The notes under the pieces were generated by a model. That model was not told the origin of the DNA. It ran no database searches and was given only the letters and a program-made list of their open reading frames with translations. 64,000 nucleotides of DNA from Puccinia triticina (taxonomy: Eukaryota > Basidiomycota > Pucciniomycetes > Pucciniales > Pucciniaceae), in NCBI RefSeq assembly GCF_026914185.1, contig NC_070560.1:1913501-1977500 (forward strand), written 5' to 3'. A program made the position numbers and the translations under genes. Shown here in pieces: positions 32,045-44,470 of this stretch (position 1 is its first letter; each line of letters begins with the position of its first letter).

Positions 32045-34197
32045 GCGGATCATATCAGGCTCACAGCGAAGCGCTGAAGAGATTCATACATTGCAGAACC
32101 CAGCGGCGGTAACCATACAAACCCGGAGTTATCTAGAAAAGAGGCGGAGCGCCACTTCTTATCAGGTGTCACGCTTTTATTTTGACAGTGTTAGTGCAGC
32201 AATTGGACTGCTGATTTCCAGCGCAGCACAGCAGTCCTAAAAACCGCTGTGCTGACCGGTTTGCTGCGCTGTTTGCAGCACAGTGGGTTCTCCCTTGCTA
32301 TGGCTCATAGCAAGACCCCAAAAAAAGAGGAGGCCAAGGAGTAACACAACAGTAGGGGAGATTGTTTTTTGGGTGTTTCTGTGAAAACAGCAGTTATATC
32401 TAGATAAAGGTCTCCAAATAAACTTTTGATTATTTCCCCAATTCTTTGCAAGTTTTCTGCCACAATATTCCTGCGGGGTTGGCTCACCAGCTAGTTAGAT
32501 GCTTGGTCTGTACCCACTCCACAAAGAGGATTTTCCTTTGCCAGCTAGTAGAATTCAGGGGAACAACTCTTCAGAAATCAGGTATAGCCTGTACTGTCAG
32601 CCACAGAGTACATGTCACAGTACCTTACAAGTACCAAGTACCTGCAATTGTTCACATTACATATAGTACATTCCCTTTACACCTTTATTACATATGTATA
32701 TCATTAGATACAAGCTTAAGAATGTACTCTTGTTATACATTACATTATATAACCATAGTTAAATACAGTTACCATAATGTAATGTTGTTATGAGAGTTAA
32801 ATTACGTGCAAACAGTAAGATTACAATAAATTGTAATATTACTGCACACGTGAAATACCCCAAGACAGGTATCACTCATTTATCCCCTGTTACGCCTCAG
32901 TTCCCATTTACATAACATATTGGTTATGGTATAAATACATAAACAATACATGATGTAATCCAATTCAAAGAGCACTGAATGGAATCACTGATTGGTTAAG
33001 ATCAGCTAGTGTGCACAGCTACTGATCTAGGATCAGTACTGATCATTACACTGCCCTGATCATTTCCAATGTTGATCATCATGAGGATCTGCTTCCCTTG
33101 AGCGCTTCCAGTTCCCCCCTGGTCCTGAAGCGCCTCCAAGCGCCTCATGTTCCATCCTGATCATTCCCCTCTATATAAACACGCCCTCCAGGACTGTTTA
33201 TCCCTCAGAATATTATTACAGCAAGGTTTAAACACATACATAGTTAAAAAGTGCCTCATTCTCACCCATCATTCAATTCAGGAATACTCTCAACTCTTGA
33301 TTACCCTTACCTTTCTGTAGGTAAACCCACGAACCCAAGTTGAGTTATTCCTTGGATGCCTATTAACACTCTGTGTTGATCTGGATGCGCCTTAATTGAG
33401 CAAGCCTCTCAGTCAAGATTACTGATAGAGTGAAACCTTTTACAGGTCTTACCACGAACCCATTGGCCCATCCTTGGCATCTTACACCATCATCTTGATA
33501 GTAACAACCCTCTCAGACACGGTTAGTTACATACAGGCTGACATGTACCAACCAGCCAACAAGGATTACTCCTCAGCTGGTAGGTGCTGGCTGTATCCAC
33601 TTGGGGAGGAGAATTCTCCCTCTGCCAGCAAGAAAGATTCAAGAGGAAAGCAGGCACAACCTGTACTGACCAGCCAAGGAAAAAGAGTCGGGCAAGCACT
33701 GGGACTAATTAGAGGGCGTCCCCCCTCCACAAACAGAGGGACTTGGTCAAGTTAGAGGGCTGTGGGAGGCTTGCTTTGCAAGATCACATGACCACAGCAG
33801 CAAGGGACTTTTTTAAGTTTGTGTCTTTCCTAAACCCAAGCCTCATTTCCAAATTTCCCAATCATTCAGAATGTGCTGATGAAAAAAGAGCTTTCCAAGC
33901 AAGCATGAACTGCACAGCAAGAGCTCAACTTAAGGTACAAAATATGTGGAATCAGATCATTCCCTTTTCTTGTCTCTGCTGTCTCCCTCTTGGGTTGTGA
34001 CTACTCATGCTTTGTACATTTGAATTAAACATTCTTTTCTTTTGATACTCTAACCTAGAATACAAAAGAGATAAAACTTGGTTTACAGAATGGAAGCATC
34101 CGATCCTGGGCTTTGATACCTTCCAAAGCCTCCACCTTTTGCCTTGAGTTTGAATATTGTTGCTCTGGTTTAATTGGCGGTTTATTCTTTGGATCCT
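32045..34197. repeat. retroelement-like and degenerate repeats, no supported gene
   Basis: At 32,150-32,290 GCTGCGC/CAGCG words match the foldback family at 20.6 kb. A segment at about 32,487-32,560 (CAGCTAGTTAGATGCTTGG onward) resembles 33,576-33,640 (CAGCTGGTAGGTGCTGGCTG), a diverged direct repeat. A TATA-like CTCTATATAAAC at 33,170 precedes a long AC-rich leader, as in an LTR. Short frames such as 33,474-33,755 are not convincing. Confidence 0.4.
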
Positions 34198-34863
34198 TTA
34201 GGGTTTAGGCTGCCCTTTAGGCTCCGGTTTAGGCTCCGGTTTAGGCTCCGGTTTAGGCTCCGGTTTAGGCTCCGGTTTTGTATCCGGCTTAGGCTGAGGT
34301 TTTGGTTCGGTCTTGTCCACTGCAGCAAGTTTTGCATCTGTCCCGCTGCCGCCGCCGCCGGGTAGCGGTAGAACTTTACCACTACCCGGTTGAGCTTTGT
34401 TAAGATTTTCCTTGCAAACCTTGCTTAAGTCCTCGGCTGTCTTAAATCTGTTCAACGGCTTTGTTGAATCAAAACAGAAGAGTGAAAAGGACAACGCAAA
34501 AAGTTGGTCAAAGAAACGACAATTTGTTTTTGAAAATAACTTGAATCGGGGCTTACAACTTTTTCCCTATCCTTGCAGCAAAGCTCTTGAATAAACTTGT
34601 CCCCACATTTTTGTACCCCTGCATTGCTATTAGGTTTGAGGACTGTGTGGAGATGAAGATGGGTATATGTAAGATAAAGCTTAGATCTAGAAATACATTG
34701 AGGGCGGATTTGTTCTGGATGACTCACTGAAGAAACCACCGCCTTTAGTGCTGTTAAAGAGACACATGTCGCGATCTTCCCCTGCGTTAGCTTCGCACGG
34801 AAAGGCGCTGGACTGAGCGATCAGTTGTGCGAAAAAAATCGCAAGGGTGATTTGGGCACGCAT
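34198..34863 (-). CDS. secreted cysteine-rich protein with C-terminal EPKP repeats
   Basis: 160 aa from three exons: 34,728-34,863, 34,557-34,642 and 34,198-34,458. Introns are GTGAGT..CACAG (85 nt) and GTAAGC..AAAG (98 nt); phases fit. The signal peptide is clear (MRAQITLAIFFAQLIAQSSA), with cleavage likely before FPCEANAG. The mature part has spaced cysteines (PCEANAG, DMCLF, QKCGDK, ELCCKD, KVCKEN), a pattern common in small secreted rust proteins. A Gly-rich linker leads to a tail of about six EPKP repeats (about 34,210-34,300), which may be extended or wall-associated. Effector status is a guess from form alone. I recognise no named family. Confidence 0.78.
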
Positions 34864-36709
34864 AACGTCAAGTAGCGTAGAATCAAGTATCGCGAAGATT
34901 TGATAAGATCTTGATGTGGAAGGTTTGGGTTTTATGTGGTAGGGTTGAGAGTTTATATGAGCCTTTTATGAACGTAGGTCAACTGCGTTCTGATTCTTTA
35001 TGCCAAAAAGTCGCTGTACAAATGTTTGGACGGTATGGAATCCGGCAAACTGGGAAGATTATGGCTATTTATAGACTTCAAGGTTGTGTCCAGCTTAGCT
35101 GAGTCCAGCTCCCTGATATCAGCATGAGCTGGTCTTAGCCCCAGACGTTGCTGTATTTGGGTTGCAACGTAACCAGGTATGATGACAAGATATCGGTAGT
35201 TCCCCTCCAAAGTATTAATCTCTTCATGAAAGCCTTCGGGCGACTTGCCAATCAGACGAATAGTGCTCCTTCAAAGGTTACGGCTCACAGCTCGTAATCG
35301 TAATTGACTCGTCAGAGTTGTTCAACACGTTTTTTTTCAGAAGTAACAAGGACAACGCACGACACGTCACGGCAAGGAAATTTGTACAAATGTCTCCGGT
35401 TGGATGCTTCTGGCCTGCAAACTAGGCAACCAATCTTTTTGAGGATATTTCGCCAATTAAAGGGTGTGTGATGAGGGCTTGATCATCGGAATCCATGCGG
35501 TCATTAGTGATAGTATACACATCACCAGAAACCGACATTCGACATACCCGGTTGTTTCCAACTGAAAATCCAGAGTATAATGCGTCAGACTATCTCCCAT
35601 CCAACAAGCGCTTCATCAAGTTTGCACGTCATAATGATTAATCGGACGGCAAGGTCCCTGGTAGGCAAGTTGAGCCGGATTCAATAACTATTTTATCATC
35701 GGTTTGGAAGTGGATGATAATGCAAAATTAAACACGCACAGGAAGCAGAAAGACACTTCCCGCAGTTCTGAAGCCACCGACACCGTTCCCCGAAAAAAGA
35801 CTTCCCCTCGGGTCTGTAGCCCCCTACAGGACCAGATCTGCAGCCTGTCATGCAAACTCTTGCGGGGAAATCTAGTCCGGGCTATAGAGTTGAGGAAAGT
35901 CTCTGGTTCTGCAGGGGCTGCTGGACCAGATTTACAGGGGACCTCATGGCCTGTTAACACCCGGAAATCTTGGACTTTGGTTTTCTGCTGGTGGCAGAAC
36001 CGACGGGAATTCATGCGCCATTGCGTAGATAAGTAGCTTCACCGCCAGAATCTGAGGAAAACCTGCCCTTTCCAAACTGAACATTAACTCAGTCTCAACC
36101 AACTGCCTGATCTGTGATTTGAGGGTGGACTGCTTCCCGTATGACGCAGGCTTTGAAGCCTCGCCTGCAATTTCAGAACAAACTTTGTCCTGATCTGAAT
36201 TGGAGTTATGTAACAACATAAATATGTATTCATGTTGTTAACTCCCACGTCCTTCCAAAAGAGCTATATTTGTATGTAGAGTGAAACAAGCTTTGAGAAA
36301 GATGTGAGTGATCACAACCCTGAAAGGTCCATGTTGAAAAACAGGACTGAGACCAAAATGGGCAAAAGAAAACTCTGAGTGGATTCCAACGTAATAACCT
36401 GGAAATTTAGCGGCTATGAGCTAGACTAGCTTGAATCATGCAAGGTCCATCGAGTTTTCTGGATGCGCACTGCATCCAGGTGAGTGCGGCACAGCTGATG
36501 GAGTGAGAGTAGTGACTGATATAAGCTTTCACTCCCCTCCCTTTTCATTCTTCTTCTGTTATTCTGTTTTACATAAAGATCAAGAAACCCAGATGAAGAA
36601 CGACAACGACGAAAGATATGTATGTATATATAAAAAAACATGATGATACACAGAAGAATCGAGGGAGAAACAAAGGAAATGTAAGTAGTGGGCACGTTGA
36701 TATAAGATT
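34864..36709. other. intergenic, no supported gene
   Basis: The promoter side of the secreted-protein gene comes first. At about 35,820-35,950 there are CAGATCTGCAG and GCGGGGAAATCTAG words like those inside the TGGAGGACTTCC MITE family, probably an eroded copy. A minus-strand frame at 35,944-36,219 is protein-like but unassigned. Confidence 0.4.
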
Positions 36710-38845
36710 TCAAGGTTTACGAGCGACGAGCGGAGTAAAGATGCCGGCTTTCTTGGCAACAGCCGGGCCAGAAGCCTGGCCGAGTTTGTGGTGATGACCA
36801 GCAGCAAGAGGCGAGGAAGGATGCGAGGAGGCGGCCGAGCCGCCGGTTTTCTTGAGCAGGAGCTTAGCAGCGGGACTAAGGATTTGATCGCGTCTTGGAG
36901 AATGGGCGACATTCGAGTTTCGATGGGGCGAGTTTGGGGAGGAGTGAGGATGATGAGAGGGCGACGAGGCTTGGCGGTCGGCCAATAGACTTCGACGGAG
37001 CTTCGAAGGTCCTGATCTCCCGGTCCCAAGGCCCGCCGAATAGCCGTACTTTTGTCGCAGTGATTTGCTGGCTTGTCGGGCCATTCCGATCGCCAATTCT
37101 TCCCTACGAGCCCGCTTCGAGATCCGGAACGGCCCCGCCTCCACCATCTTCTCTTCATCCTCCTCCTCCTCATCGTCATCAGCCATCCCTCGACCACTTG
37201 AGTCTTCGCCGTCACCTAGTCGCACCGGCGTCGTCATGATCTCGCCCCACGTCATCAGTTGGTCTAGCTCTGTGCTCGTCTTCATCTGGTCTGGATCTGG
37301 CGTTGGTAGCTCCGGAACAAACGAGAATCCATTCACTTTGGGCGAACCGTTTGCAGTATCTTTTAAGAGAATGGATGATGATAAGCAAACAAGAATAGGA
37401 CGCTCTCCAGAGTGAAGTGACTTACTTGGGGTTCCATTGATAGCGGCGGCAATCTGACTTCGAGTGGGGCTAAGAGAGGAGAGACTATGTCGACTGCTAG
37501 TGCTGGCTCTAGATTTTCTGAGCTTAGCTTCCAAGAAATCATCGTTAGTCATCCTGGTGCTGGCGTGGTTGATTGATTTAGGATCTCCAGGGATGACAGA
37601 AGGTTTGACAGGGAAGGGTGGCGGCTTGGGGGGCTGATGGGAGCTTATGTTTGCGTCGGGCGAGAACATCAGTGCGTTTCGGGTCACGTGCGGCCATGAG
37701 TCTGGGTTCTTGATCGGCTGTGAGTGCCGGTCGGTAACTAGATCGATCGCAGTCGCTGATTTTCCGGTGCTAGAAGCAGTAGTCGTAGTCGTAGTACCCG
37801 AGGCTTTGGTTTGAGGGGGTTGTCCGTCTGTGATGAGCTTCATGGGGTCTTCTCCGGCTTGGATCGCCAGCCGTTCTTCGGTCGTCACCACATTCTCGAT
37901 CATCTTCCTCTCGCCAGGTTTGCCGGAGATGCCTTCGATTAAGCCGACTCCGTGGCCGCCCTCGGCCATCTTGCCGATCATGCCAATCAGATGTTCACGT
38001 TTGAGGGTGGACTCTAGCAGCCGCGAGTTGTGTTTCGAGGAGGAATCGAAGGCCCAGGCGTACTTGATCCGTTTGAGTCGGTTGGCATTGTTGAGGATCT
38101 CGGAGAAGGAGGAGTTGTCTTCGGATGTGTAGCGCGAGCAAAACTCGTCGAGGGACAGGGAATCGTCGCACGATTTTCGAGCTGCGGGTTGCTCTGATCC
38201 TATCGGGTCGACCAGCTGAGTTGGCGCAGGGGTGGGGATCGGTGTCTCGGGGGCTCGAAGGGGCGTTCTCCCTGGCGTGCCAGCTGAATGGGTGGTTACA
38301 TGTAGTCAGTGCGACTGATGGTGGTTATATATTATGCAAAACGAAGGATGAGATTGACTTTGAGTGATCTTTGGGGTCGGTCCGCCATCCTCCCATCCCT
38401 TCGAGGGTGGCAGGGGGTGACTGTCAGCGGACCAGTTGAGGTTGTTGAGATGTGAGTTGGTGAAGGATGAGCGGACGGAGGATGCTGATGGGGAGTGTAG
38501 TAGGTTGTTGATGTTCCTCCGGCGGCGCTGCTCGATGGCTTCCTGTTTCTGTCGCTCGAACTGGTCGAGTGAGGGGAAGAAGTCTCGCTTGATGATCTTG
38601 GAGAGTGCTTCCATGTATTCATCCTCCTCGAGCACTTTCTGGTTCTTGAGGGAGATGGTGGGTGCCTGCTGGAGGATCCCATGGATGGGATGGTAGGTGG
38701 CTGGCTGGAGTCCTCTGGCCGTGTCCCCTTCGAGCCGGATCGGTGTTGCGGCTGGTTTGAGTTGGATGAGCTCTCGCTTCGACGGCACCCTCGGTGCGCT
38801 GGGGCTGGTCGACATGCTTGGATGGTTGACGCCGATATTCTGCAA
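36710..38845 (-). CDS. ESS2/DGCR14 family nuclear protein (spliceosome-associated)
   Basis: ESS2 (DGCR14; Bis1 in fission yeast) is a nuclear protein found with the late spliceosome. The N-terminal exon carries the family signature VLEEDEYMEALSKIIKRDFF. Exon 2 (37,426-38,283) carries SLDEFCSRYTSEDNSSFSEI and IKYAWAFDSSSK. Exon 3 (36,710-37,359) carries LMTWGEIMTTPVRL and GPFRISKRARREELAIGMAR, all in family order. The intron at 37,360-37,425 (GTAAGT..AAAAG) is 66 nt, in frame and stop-free, so a naive ORF reads through it. The donor of the first intron (near 38,350) is not settled. Start may be 38,845 or the ATG ten codons later at 38,815. Poly-acidic and Ser-rich stretches are typical. Confidence 0.87.
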
Positions 38846-38993
38846 TATGTGCGTAGTTCGTCTGGTTGATGGTCAACAGGGTCAGCGAGGATCAGTCAGA
38901 ACCCGAACAGCCCCCGGGTGGGCTGTCGGGGACCACCCAACTTCCAAGCCCACATGCTCAACCGGCACACTTCAACTCCAACAAAATAGAAAA
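38846..38993. promoter_or_regulatory. shared divergent promoter between ESS2-like and LSM1
   Basis: Only about 150 bp separate the two divergent start codons. No TATA box is evident; the left part is GC-rich and the right part A-rich. A bidirectional promoter is inferred from spacing alone. Confidence 0.5.
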
Positions 38994-39735
38994 ATGGACA
39001 ACTTTCTGACTAATGTCCCATTCACAACATCAGGCGCCCTAGTGGACATAGTCGACAGTTAGTCAGTTTGTTTTTCGCTGGCCTATCCATCTGAATCTGT
39101 CCAAAGAATATTTGCTGATGTTGCCTTTATTTCTAGAAAAAATTCTGGTGTCGTTACGGGATGGTAAAAAGTTGATCGGCGTACTAAGGTCGTATGACCA
39201 ATTTGGTAAAGTCCATCTCCCTAGTCTCATCTCACTACACATAACTAACAAAAAAATGGCGCGTGGACAGCCAATCTTGTATTACAAGACACGATCGAGC
39301 GCATCCATGTACGAATCGAATCGGAAGAAGATGCTCAGCAGGATAATCAGACCGAGCAAGATGGCAGTGACAACCAGAGGACTCAGAAGAATAAGACGAA
39401 GAAGGGGATCTGTAAATACACAGATGTCTGGCGGGGTATCTATCTCGTCAGAGGAGAGAATGTGGTCCTGTTAGGCGAAATAGTTGAGTGACCTTTCAGC
39501 TACCCTCAACTACATCATTACTCATCTACTGCGTATCGGCATTATAATTTACATGTAGGACTTGGATAAGGAGGACGAGATCATCAAGCAGTTCGAGTGT
39601 GATACCGTCGAGACCGTCTCCGAACTCCAACGCCAGGAGGTCCAGCGGAAGACAGACCGGGTCAAGAAGGATGAGAAGATCCTCTTCGATAGGCTCGGCT
39701 TCAGTAAGGAAGGTGATGAGGACGACCGCTATTGA
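38994..39735 (+). CDS. LSM1: LSM1, Sm-like protein of the mRNA decay complex
   Basis: Lsm1 is the defining subunit of the cytoplasmic Lsm1-7 ring, which binds oligoadenylated mRNA 3' ends and promotes decapping with Pat1. Four exons: 38,994-39,057, 39,137-39,205, 39,271-39,482 and 39,559-39,735, joined by GTTAGT..CTAG, GTAAAG..ACAG and GTTGAG..GTAG. Total 173 aa. Sm1 motif: ILVSLRDGKKLIGVLRSYDQ, then FANLVLQDTIERIHV. Sm2 motif: YLVRGENVVLLGEI, then DLDKEDEI. An Asp/Glu/Gln/Lys-rich insert (about residues 65-90) separates Sm1 and Sm2 and is longer than in the human protein. The C-terminal helix is present. Confidence 0.95.
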
Positions 39736-40070
39736 GCCCCTTCATCTTAAAAAAAAACTATATAGATTTCTTCCTCCTACGAATAGTTCAATACACACAC
39801 TCTTCTTAACCTGTTTGTCTGTTTGTCTCTCCCTACTGTTTATGCTTCGTGTCAGTTTCTTTTTGTAATCATGGAAACTTGTCATATGATCTTCGTTCTC
39901 TCCCTCGTTCCAAGATTTCATAGCCCCCCGAGTTATTATATATATCATAAATGCAGATTGGTAATCAACGACTCTGTAGAGGCAAGAAGAAGACAACCGG
40001 AGAAGGGAATAAGGATGGCTGAAGAAGAAGTCCTGATCAGGTGAAGGGATATTTTGGTGGGGGATGATGA

Positions 40071-40639
40071 TCAAGGAGTGATGCCCTTTTCCCAAGGTGT
40101 TTTGATACTCTTGCTGCGTTCGAGGACTTTATCTGCATAACAGTGGAGACATAGGAAGTGTTGTCGCTTAGGTTCACCACAAGCTGGACAAACTCCCAAA
40201 CCTATACCCGAAAAAAGAAACAGGCACCAATTCAGCTATCACTTTTTATGATTTTTTTTTTTTTTTGGGTGGCGAAGGAACGAAAATGTTTACTGAGGTT
40301 GGGTTGGAGTCCTTTGTGTGCCGAGCGCATCCGCTTCCTGGAATGAGAGACCTTTTTCTTCGGCACGGCTTTCAAGAGTCCCCCGAAGTCGTAAAAAAAG
40401 TACGGATCGATGGTCGATGTTCTTGTGGGTGATGGCTCATGAGAGGAGAGTGCGCTGAAGGATTGGAAGAGGTTCTGTTTGATCGATCGCAAGAAGTGGT
40501 TGATCGGGGACGAGAGCAGGGCGGTGATTCGTCGGTCGATCGACTGGCAGCTTACTTCTTGGGCGCGGGCGAGTACAAGTAGGAGGGTTCTTGTGCTGCC
40601 GCCTGGGTTCCGAGTGGCTGATAGGATGCTCGCAGCCAT
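40071..40639 (-). CDS. MRPL32: mitochondrial ribosomal protein bL32m
   Basis: 158 aa from exons 40,294-40,639 and 40,071-40,201 (intron GTAAAC..GTATAG, phase 1). The N-terminal ~80 residues are a basic, Ser/Arg-rich presequence as in fungal Mrpl32. The body has the bL32 signature VPKKKVSHSRKRMRSAHKGL and the zinc-binding CPACGEPKRQHFLCLHC (two CxxC pairs). The end TPWEKGITP resembles other bL32m termini. It is a component of the mitochondrial large subunit. It converges with LSM1, with 335 bp between the stops. Confidence 0.93.
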
Positions 40640-40782
40640 CGTCGTCTGTTCTTGTGTGGTTGATGCGTTCTGTTTCAAAAAAATAAAAAGGGAAACCGAG
40701 ACCCCCCGCGGGAATGGTCGGGTGGTAGACCCTGTACATAGAACCAGATCTGGATTCTGCAGCCTCCGGCATTTACATATGG

Positions 40783-40930
40783 TGGAGGACTTCCTGTCAA
40801 TCTGGGAACTCAGATTTTTCCAGAATTTGCGGGGAAATCTGGGCTCAATCACCCCAAATCCCAGATCTGCCTAGATTTCCCTGCAAAATCTGGGAAAATC
40901 TGGGTTTCCAGATTGGCGGGAAGTCCTCCA
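40783..40930. mobile_element. foldback MITE, TGGAGGACTTCC family
   Basis: Left end TGGAGGACTTCCTGTCAATC; right end reverse-complemented TGGAGGACTTCCCGCCAATC. The interior repeats AAATCTGGG and CAGATTT words. A partial second copy of the right arm (GCGAAATCTGGGAAAATCTG onward) follows directly to about 40,982. At 148 bp it is non-coding. Confidence 0.7.
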
Positions 40931-43900
40931 TTTCCCTGCGAAATCTGGGAAAATCTGGGTTTCCAGATTGGCGGAAAGTCCTAGGACCCAGGTGTTGTTC
41001 CAAAATATGGGTTTATTTTCTATTTCTATATTTCCTCATGATCTTACACATTTGTTCTCACACTATTTACATATACATAGTCTATTATGGTTTTATTATC
41101 TCATCAACCAAAGTATGTACTTACAATTACTATATATAGTCTCTCTTCATGAAATATATGTCCCTTGGGGGAGTTTTCTTCGTCTTACTCAGATATTAGG
41201 ATTCATAGCTCTACACCAGGAAACCCCCTGTAAATGACTGTAACAAAAATGTATGAATTTTTTGGCAAAAACCCAAAATGGTAGGCACAAAAATGGTATG
41301 AATGGGTTTTTTTGGCCTCAATGGTAAGCACTTCAAGTGTATGAAATTTTTCCTGGGTACAAGAGGGTAGTAACTAAGATGTATGAAATTCCTGAGAGTG
41401 CACCAGAAAAACCCGTAGCCCTCCCCCCCTCAGCAGCACAGCTTGGCTTATTTTTGGTACCCCAGTGCCCCACCTTGGCAGCACACCCCAGGGTGTTTTT
41501 TTTGCACCCCCCCCCCCCCCCCCCCTCGGCAGGAATGGTAGGCATGGAAAATGTATGGAAATTTGGGAAATCCTCAAAGCGTACGCACAAAACGTGTATG
41601 AATGGAGTCAAAAAATGTATGAATTTTGTCGAAATTCTGGATTTTAGGTTACGGTCATTTATAAGGGGTTTCCTGGGTCCTGAAGTCCTCCGGTGTTCAA
41701 AGTTGGTTTGCATAATTTTATGCATGCATAAATCATAAAATCATAAAATCTTTTTTGCAGGGGATATGACTGTCTGATTATGTAATACAAAATTTCCTCA
41801 CCAAAATACATATTTTTATGATTTTATGATTCATGCATGCATAAAAATATGCAAACCAACTTTGAAAACCATAATTGCATTAGATTGCATTTCCTCGCAA
41901 AAATTGAGGTTTTGATGCTGTAAATCAACACCTGCAGGGGCTGCAGATTTGACGCGAAGTCCTCCACTGCATGATCTGCAGACCCTGCAGGCCCAAAATC
42001 GGAACCACTGGCAAGCTCTGGGACTACAAAATCTCACCGCAAAAATCCATTTTCTTTTTCATGAGTTCGTTATACATAATCAACACAATCTACATTAGCC
42101 ATGCAAATTGGACGGCAAGTCCTGGCAAGTCCTCCCGCTCCTTCCTTCTGAGGTACATAGCCCCCCTCAGAAGGCACTTGTGGCAGTGCATCCTGAGGGG
42201 CACTTTTGCATATTTTGAACCTGTGCAAACCGTGAGTGTAATGGAGAATGTTATGTTGATCATATGGAAACTCAGATCTGAGCCAACATATTTCACATTT
42301 TGAAGGTAAATCTAGGTCCCCAAAGCTCCCCAAAGACTAAAGTGATTCAGAGTCACAAATTTCAGATTTCCCTGGAAAATCTGAAATTGCAGATTTATTC
42401 AAAGTTTTGACAGGAAGTCCTCCAATAGGGGGGTTCAAAATCTACATATAACTAAACAAATAGGCTCCTGGAGCAAAACAAACCAGTAGATTTGCTCTCA
42501 TGCAATGTAAAGGTGGAGTCAATGCATCTCTTTTCTATTAACCAAGTCCGTTCAATGAGTTGGCTTGAATGGACTGTGTGAGACATCTTTTAGTACATTT
42601 CTTGAATGGAATTTTACTTCACCATCTAAAACAGTTTTGTGAATATATATAGTGCTCTCACTGACACACTGTAGAGCATCTCCAACAGAATCACTATGTA
42701 TTTACACTGTGTGTGTGCATGTGTGAAGGGTTTGGCAGATGGCAAGTGGGCACATGGGAATGGTTTTGACAGATGGCAAGAATGGCAGGCTGGTGGAGGA
42801 TCTTGTTGTTTTCTTCATGGTTATGGTGGGGGATTTTATGGCCTGGTGTTATACCTCTCCGGGGGAGAGCAGTTTCCCACTATGATTGTTTAGTTGGGTG
42901 GTAGTAGTACCTTTTCTTCCTTCCCTGGGGTTTTTACAGGGGAGGGAGGATTATTTCTCATACTTCCCAATTCCTTTTGTTCCTTTTTGGACTTAATTTT
43001 ATGGATGTTTGTGCTTATCTTACTTTACTTACGTGCAGAGCAAGTGTGCTTTGCAGAGGGCGTTTTACTTGCTTTACTGGTGTTGTTCTTATGTTTTCTA
43101 CAATTTCTTGTGGCAGAGTTATCTTTCTATGCAGCAGAGCTTTTTTTTCTGGTTTTCTGTTGTGGAGTGATTATTATTTTACTGCATTGATCTTCATTTA
43201 GCCTGCTCTAAGCCCTATGACATTTTTCAGAGCTGCAGAGAGGAGCTCTCCAGACCACCTTGACCTGACTTTCTTTGGGATATATCTTGTGGAGTGGTGG
43301 TCCCTGGTCACCTTTTCCAGGGTGCTACTTTCTCCAACCACAACAGTAATGCAGCAAACTGAAGAGCTTTTTACTGGGTTCAACCACAGGAGATTTTTAG
43401 ACCTTTTAAGTGGAACTCCACAACCCTGGACTTGCAACCAGGTTCAGACTAAGAAATGCTGGGTAGGATAGGAGCCATTTAGGTCTGAGTAGGCTCCAGG
43501 CCCCTGGAGTTATATTTTGTGCTCAGGCCTTTCTGCTAGGATATCACACAGGGCATTTACTCCACAAAACCTACTAAGGAATTGTGGACCTATCCCTACA
43601 ATCCCTCTTGATTTCAACTCCACACCATGACCTCCCTCAAGGGGGGTCAAAGAATGAGTGAAAGAAAGAAAGAGAGGAGGGAGCTCTTTTCCCTATACCA
43701 TGCCAAGAAGAGCTTGGGAAACAATTAGTTGAAATGATAAAACAAATTATGACAACAAGTAAGGGAAATAAAAAAACAAGGTAGGAATTTATTTCCATGG
43801 CCCACCAACGCAACAAGTGTCAGCATATTGGATATAATAAAAAAACGAAGAAATAGAAACCAAGGATCTACAACCATCATGGCTTGTTGATCTTGGATTC

Positions 43901-44470
43901 ACAAAGACACGCATATCTGCAGATCCTACACCTGTACTAGTAGCCACTCAGTTTTGGCAAATAGGATAATTGCTCCTGCATATTATCAGAAAATCATAAA
44001 ATGGATCTTCAGAGCAATGTAATATCCTTCAAGATTGCTCCAATCTTCAAAAATAATTCATCCAATCAGTTTTGGAGCTTCAGCATAAACAATTTAGGTG
44101 AGGGTGCCTATCATTATTGCCAAGAAAGAATGTCTATTCAGGTTACTTTGTAAATGTGTTGTTGAATTTTGAATTTTGCTTTTGGGATTGAAAATCCTTC
44201 CTTTGTCTGCAAGCCTGCAGAAAGTCTTCATAATCCTCTACTACAGACAGCCCTCTGGTTGCGGTCCCCCAGACCCTCCTTTTCAGAGGTTGATTTAAGC
44301 TAGGCTTGCACCCATTAGCCATGTCTTACTGAATCAGCATCTGGAAATTGTTGTGGGATCATTTCTCTCTTGCTGGAAATTTCAAGGAGGCAGGCAATGT
44401 TTTAGAAGATCTGGTGCCTGAGCCTAAGAAGAAGATGGGTGCTTGAAAATTCCCCCTTGTTATTTACATA
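40931..44470. other. repeat-rich intergenic sequence with hairpins and homopolymers, no supported gene
   Basis: GAAGTCCTCCA-type element ends recur at about 41,673, 41,953 and 42,413. A C-run of about 19 nt lies at 41,507-41,525. A strong inverted repeat is described at 41,693-41,870. GAGCATCTCCAAC at 42,673 resembles a MITE terminus, but no partner was found. T-rich frames at 42,696-43,190 encode only hydrophobic low-complexity peptides. The remainder to 44,470 shows nothing I can identify. Confidence 0.4.
41693..41870. repeat. inverted repeat with about 50-bp arms (TTCAAAGTTGGTTTGCATA)
   Basis: TTCAAAGTTGGTTTGCATAA (about 41,696) pairs with ATGCAAACCAACTTTGAA (about 41,850-41,867). The pairing continues inward through TTTATGCATGCAT and CATAAAATC. 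The central loop is about 60 bp. It is a probable MITE, surrounded by GGTCCTGAAGTCCTCCG and GACGCGAAGTCCTCCA edges, so it may lie inside a TGGAGGACTTCC-type element. Confidence 0.65.

Noticed and set aside
35944..36219. Minus-strand 91-residue frame
   Set aside because: It overlaps words typical of the TGGAGGACTTCC repeat family and has no supporting features.
42673..42690. GAGCATCTCCAACAG as one end of another MITE
   Set aside because: No matching inverted end was found downstream within the window.
42894..43190. Hydrophobic 98-residue plus frame
   Set aside because: T-rich low-complexity DNA gives Leu/Phe-rich peptides in any frame; no flanking gene structure.
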